A stretch of 39,711 bases of DNA from Saprospiraceae bacterium (GTDB lineage: Bacteria; Bacteroidota; Bacteroidia; Chitinophagales; Saprospiraceae). Where the stretch lies: NCBI GenBank assembly GCA_028284395.1, contig JANQRV010000132.1:1-39711 (forward strand). The letters are read 5' to 3'. Positions within the stretch are counted from its first letter, which is position 1. Every line of letters starts with the position of its first letter. The notes below the pieces were generated by a model, which did no database searches, had not been told where the DNA came from, and was given only the letters and a program-made list of their open reading frames with translations. The position numbers were made by a program, and so were the translations under genes. Shown here one piece after another: positions 36,393 to 39,711 of this stretch.

Positions 36393-36524
36393 GAGCGAAA
36401 TCGACCGGGATGACAACATTGATCAATCGGCGCAATTTCCAAAAAAAAGGAGTCATTGAAATATTGGACCTTAGTCGTAAGGAATAGCGTTTGATAATCT
36501 ACTTACCTTTTTAAATGGATCAGT

Positions 36525-36911
36525 ATGAATATTTCTTTGTTCAACCCCGCTCGCATTAATGACGACCCGGCCCGTCGAAAACTCTGGATGGAAAGAGTAC
36601 TTCAAGTGCTTGCCGAGCGCAATTGCGCCTACTTGGTTGTTTTGGACGAGCTTATTGGGAATAACGATCAGGCAGTAATGGATATAATTGCCTGCCAGCA
36701 AAGCCGCAATCTTCGGGATCTCCAAGTCTTAATTGTTCACACCAAAAAGAAAGTCTCCGCCATGAGGCAGCAGGAGCATCACGCACCGACAGAGGAATCA
36801 TTGCGTTTGGAATTCAGTCACTTCCTTGCCTGGTCAGCCTTGATACACCGACAGTGCCGTTATTTTCTTCGGTCAACCGGCTGGAACGATTTTAATCTTT
36901 ATTTTCTTTAG
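36525..36911 (+). CDS. Hypothetical 128-residue protein
   Basis: This frame has coding-like composition but no recognised family. It contains a helical RRKLWMERVLQVLAERN segment, a hydrophobic strand-like YLVVLDELIG, DLQVLIVHTKKK and a C-terminal Trp-rich tail (WSALIHRQCRYFLRSTGW). No signal peptide, membrane helix or cysteine motif was seen. It lies 132 bp after the SnoaL-like gene and 19 bp before the end of the convergent second kinase gene. An 84-residue minus-strand frame overlaps it but looks poorer. Moderately likely to be a real gene. Confidence 0.45.
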   Translation: MNISLFNPARINDDPARRKLWMERVLQVLAERNCAYLVVLDELIGNNDQAVMDIIACQQSRNLRDLQVLIVHTKKKVSAMRQQEHHAPTEESLRLEFSHFLAWSALIHRQCRYFLRSTGWNDFNLYFL

Positions 36912-36930
36912 CTAGCCTCCAAAAGAGTCG

Positions 36931-38979
36931 TCAATTGGTCGTACAGGGTGTGGCCAACGGCCGGGGTTTGAATGGTCGCGTTTCTGCAGTGAAGAAGATG
37001 GTAAAGCGGGTGCCCGTGCTGTCAGAAGAAAAACTCAGTTTCCCGCCAATTTGTCTGGTCAAGCCCTCAATTAGAGCCAGTCCGGACGACGAACTGGAGT
37101 TCTTCCGTTCGTTTTGAGGAAAACCCACACCATTATCCCTGATTTTCAAGATGCAATGATCATTTTCACAAGAAATGGCTATCCGGATTATTCCTCGCCA
37201 TTGTCGTGGAAACGCATACTTGACCGCGTTGGTGATGATTTCATTGGCCAACAATCCCAGGGCCACCGCTTTTTGTACGTCGATAAGAATCAGGTCGTTG
37301 GTTTTGGCAAATTCGAGGGTTATTTGAGGCGGAAAGGCATTGCGTAAATTATGAATCATCGTATCGAGGAAATCGATGACTTCGACCTTTGAAGTTTGCC
37401 TCGACTGAAACAACTGTTGGTGAATGATCCGAATGGATTCAAGCCGGCTTCGATTCTTATGCATCAGGGTAATCGCCTCGTGATCTTTTACCTTGGACGA
37501 TTGTGACTTCAAAAGCGTCTCGAGGATCAGCAGGTTGTTCTTTACACGATGGTGGATCTCACTCATTAATAGATCTTTTTCATCCAGCAATTGATCCTTA
37601 TCTTTTAGTAATTGTTCTTTTTCCCACAGTGTTTTTTCGATGATTTTCCGCTGACTTTCAATCTCGTGATTCTTCGTTTTTCTGATCCTGGAAAGTCTCC
37701 AAAGTAGAAAAGTCATCACCATGGTGATGGCGGTGCCGGTGAGAATAATCCACAACCACAATTGCTGAATTTGATTTTTTTGCCGCAAATTAGTGATCGT
37801 CTGCTCCTTTTGCCGGATTTTGAATTTTGTCTCCAGGCCGGCAAAGGCCTTGAGCTTTTCCTCATTGAATAAAAGATCTTTGTATTCCATGGCGACCTGC
37901 TGGGCCTGCAGGGCTTGCTCGTATGCGCCTTGGTCGGTATAAATGGCAGTTAGCACTTCATGGCTGCTGACTATGACTTCTTTGAAGTCGATTTCTTCGG
38001 CTAATTGTTTCGCTTCCATACCTAGCTGTTCGGCAAGTGTCTGATTGCCATTTTGTAGATGGATTTCGGCCAGGCAGCCTTTGGCCTCCGCAATGATGAT
38101 ATTCTTCCAGGGAAAGCTTTCTTCTTCGAGAACCTTCCATAGAAGCCCCTCCGCTGCTTCTCTGTTACCCAGCTCAAAGTGACATCTGGCCATACGTGAT
38201 AACGACTGAATCCTGGTGAACTCCATGACCGGATTGTCAAATTCCGCGATTAAATCGATGGCCGTCTGATAAATATAGATGGCTTCGTCGAATTCCTTCT
38301 TTAAAAGATGGACCAAAGCCCTGCCGTATAGGGATAAAACACGTAGCCAGCGCTTCTGAAATTCATCCTCCATCCCCGCCACGATTTGATCCAGCTTTTC
38401 GAAATAGACAAAGGCTTCTTCATACATGCCCAGGTCGGTGCTGAGCCTGGCGATATTGTTATAACCCAACCCTTCATCGAAGGATAGCCCAAATTGTTCG
38501 TTGACTTTGGCAGCATCTAAATAATGGCTTCTGGCTGTTGAAAAATTACCCAAATACCGGTGGGCCAATCCCATATGGTTATAGGCTTGGGAAATTCGTT
38601 TTGGATACCTGCTTTTCTGAGCGTGTTTCAACATGCGCGCGGCACAAACGAGCGCTTCCTCAAACCGCCCCAGGTCCAGGTATATGTCGGAAAAACTGTG
38701 CAAGGCGTCGGCCATCGCTCGGTCCGACCTCATTTCCGATGCCAAGGTATGGAGTTTTTGTAGGTGAAGTTGCATCTGGACGGAGTCTTGCATTTCGAAA
38801 AATAGCCTGGCCAATGATTTTAAATGAAGGATGCGAATGGAATCGGGAGAGGTAGGAAGCAGCCGTTGGATACTGTCGATCTGTTCTGAAAATTCCTGTG
38901 ATGGAGTTGCTCCTTTTAGGCCGGAAAATAGGAAGACCAGGAAAATTACAATCAATGTCCTAAACGGAAGGTTTGGCAT
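36931..38979 (-). CDS. TPR sensor histidine kinase (HisKA_2 type), paralogue
   Basis: With ATG at 38979 the product is 682 residues and starts with a good signal anchor (FRTLIVIFLVFLFSGLKG). Longer starts at ATG 39006/39003 are possible, and a TTG at 39048 is unlikely. TPR repeats fill about 45-390, followed by a membrane helix (LWLWIILTGTAITMVMTFLLW), a charged coiled-coil segment with repeated KEQLLKDKDQLLDEKDLL, and a HisKA_2 helix with His in EIHHRVKNN (about 476). The HATPase boxes are NEIITNAVKYAF, IRDNGVGFP and GLALIEGLTRQIGG. The layout matches the kinase at 32807-34786, so they are paralogues. No response regulator lies next to it; it could signal to the six-GAF regulator or to a distant one (inference). 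Confidence 0.92.
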   Translation of the reverse strand: MPNLPFRTLIVIFLVFLFSGLKGATPSQEFSEQIDSIQRLLPTSPDSIRILHLKSLARLFFEMQDSVQMQLHLQKLHTLASEMRSDRAMADALHSFSDIYLDLGRFEEALVCAARMLKHAQKSRYPKRISQAYNHMGLAHRYLGNFSTARSHYLDAAKVNEQFGLSFDEGLGYNNIARLSTDLGMYEEAFVYFEKLDQIVAGMEDEFQKRWLRVLSLYGRALVHLLKKEFDEAIYIYQTAIDLIAEFDNPVMEFTRIQSLSRMARCHFELGNREAAEGLLWKVLEEESFPWKNIIIAEAKGCLAEIHLQNGNQTLAEQLGMEAKQLAEEIDFKEVIVSSHEVLTAIYTDQGAYEQALQAQQVAMEYKDLLFNEEKLKAFAGLETKFKIRQKEQTITNLRQKNQIQQLWLWIILTGTAITMVMTFLLWRLSRIRKTKNHEIESQRKIIEKTLWEKEQLLKDKDQLLDEKDLLMSEIHHRVKNNLLILETLLKSQSSKVKDHEAITLMHKNRSRLESIRIIHQQLFQSRQTSKVEVIDFLDTMIHNLRNAFPPQITLEFAKTNDLILIDVQKAVALGLLANEIITNAVKYAFPRQWRGIIRIAISCENDHCILKIRDNGVGFPQNERKNSSSSSGLALIEGLTRQIGGKLSFSSDSTGTRFTIFFTAETRPFKPRPLATPCTTN

Positions 38980-39141
38980 TGAAGACGGGTGGTGAAATGA
39001 CATCATAAGCTGGAATGAGTGCAAAAGTTTGGTTGGAAGTTCAAACAATCGTTGGTACCGTGTTGTGCTAATTTTGCGGTTTTATCATTTTTTTGCGGCA
39101 AAAATTGTAACGGCATTTTCAGCAAAAAAACGACAGGCCGG

Positions 39142-39158
39142 CAATTTTGAGAAAATTG
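39142..39158. promoter_or_regulatory. Short inverted repeat upstream of the alpha/beta hydrolase gene
   Basis: CAATTTT (39142-39148) and AAAATTG (39152-39158) flank GAG in the 240-bp divergent spacer between the second kinase gene and the partial hydrolase gene. The 65-bp distance to the hydrolase ATG fits an operator or leader hairpin. No promoter core was recognised nearby. Confidence 0.35.
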
Positions 39159-39222
39159 GCCATCAGCGGATCATCGATCTTTGAAAAGGCAATAATGCCA
39201 TTTCATTTAATCAAATCCAGTA

Positions 39223-39711
39223 ATGAAAAGGAAACATCTGTTGATTACTGCTTTAGGGACGGTCTTTGCACTTATCATCGTTTTATTCGCCTCCGATTTC
39301 TTGAATGCCAATACCAATATAGAAGATGAGACGGCCGCCAAAGCACAAAATGCCAAAACTGAGTTTGTGCAGTCCGGGAATACAAAATACGCCTACCGAA
39401 TCGTCGGTAAGAAAACCGGGGTGCCGCTGCTGATGATGACTCGTTTCCGTGCCAACATGGATGATTGGGATCCCGCCTTCATCAATGCATTGGGAAAAAA
39501 TCGAACGGTCATCGTCTTTAACAATGCGGGCGTAGCTTCTTCTACCGGAAAGGTACCGAATACGATCAAAGGCGCGGCGGATGACGCGGCCGAATTTGTA
39601 AAAGCATTGGGTTACCAGAGAGTGGACATTTGCGGCTGGTCCATGGCGGGCTTTACGGCTCAGGTCATGGCCATCGAACATCCCAACCTGGTTCGCAGGG
39701 TGGTACTGATC
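39223..39711 (+). CDS. Alpha/beta hydrolase, partial at the right edge
   Basis: Read directly from ATG at 39223, the frame stays open to the end of the window (163 codons). It starts with a membrane anchor or signal segment (HLLITALGTVFALIIVLFA). An alpha/beta-hydrolase domain follows: a strand with GVPLLMMTRFRANMDDWDP (oxyanion region), RTVIVFNNAGVASS, then the nucleophile elbow GWSMAG (Ser near residue 144) and PNLVRRVVLI. The His and acid of the triad lie beyond the window. Substrate unknown. It is divergent from the second kinase gene. Confidence 0.85.
   Translation, partial: MKRKHLLITALGTVFALIIVLFASDFLNANTNIEDETAAKAQNAKTEFVQSGNTKYAYRIVGKKTGVPLLMMTRFRANMDDWDPAFINALGKNRTVIVFNNAGVASSTGKVPNTIKGAADDAAEFVKALGYQRVDICGWSMAGFTAQVMAIEHPNLVRRVVLI

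Noticed and set aside
36471..36725. 84-residue minus-strand frame
   Set aside because: It overlaps the better-looking 36525-36911 plus-strand frame and has no recognisable domain or start context.

Overview
The window looks like the chromosome of a member of the Bacteroidota, probably Saprospiria or a relative (inference, not tested). The evidence is a SusC/SusD pair, a large FG-GAP/ASPIC lipoprotein, outer-membrane barrels, twin-arginine enzymes, TPR/HisKA_2 sensor kinases and starts that mostly lack strong Shine-Dalgarno sites. I saw no rRNA, tRNA, insertion sequence, phage gene or CRISPR array.

Bases 1-15029 read as a glycan-uptake and processing neighbourhood. It holds susC and susD, a terminator-like hairpin, a 1195-residue FG-GAP/ASPIC lipoprotein, a convergent LacI regulator with a good candidate operator, a secreted GH30-like protein that seems to lack its nucleophile, a strong terminator, an AraC regulator, a Tat-exported sugar-isomerase-like TIM barrel and a Tat-exported pyruvyltransferase-like protein. 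A PVC-type lipoprotein with HEAT repeats and a cytochrome c domain follows (to 17923). Between the last two Tat genes lies a 9-nt tandem repeat with an inverted arm, and it runs to within 7 nt of a start codon.

Bases 17924-21784 hold a secreted isochorismatase-fold hydrolase, an AlgE-type barrel and an NhaA antiporter 8 bp after the barrel. The next 400 bp have no gene but contain two clear inverted repeats.

Bases 22186-27811 are a minus-strand cluster, in transcription order: outer-membrane barrel, secreted propeller-like protein, secreted Ig-like protein, MFS transporter (1-bp overlap), DoxX and YdcZ-type membrane proteins. The first three could not be assigned to a known system.

Bases 28131-39006 are a signalling block. 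A TPR sensor kinase overlaps by ATGA a 1559-residue regulator with a receiver, six GAF modules, a sigma-54 AAA+ domain and a Fis helix. A divergent AraC regulator overlaps by ATGA a SnoaL/NTF2-like protein. An orphan 128-residue ORF and a second, paralogous TPR kinase follow. The right edge cuts an alpha/beta hydrolase gene.

The observations most worth a second look are the 9-nt repeat leader, the six-GAF regulator with its 40-nt internal DNA duplication, the GH30-like protein without a visible nucleophile, the exported pyruvyltransferase-like protein and the unassigned envelope cluster. All functions are read from motifs and context; no database search was possible.
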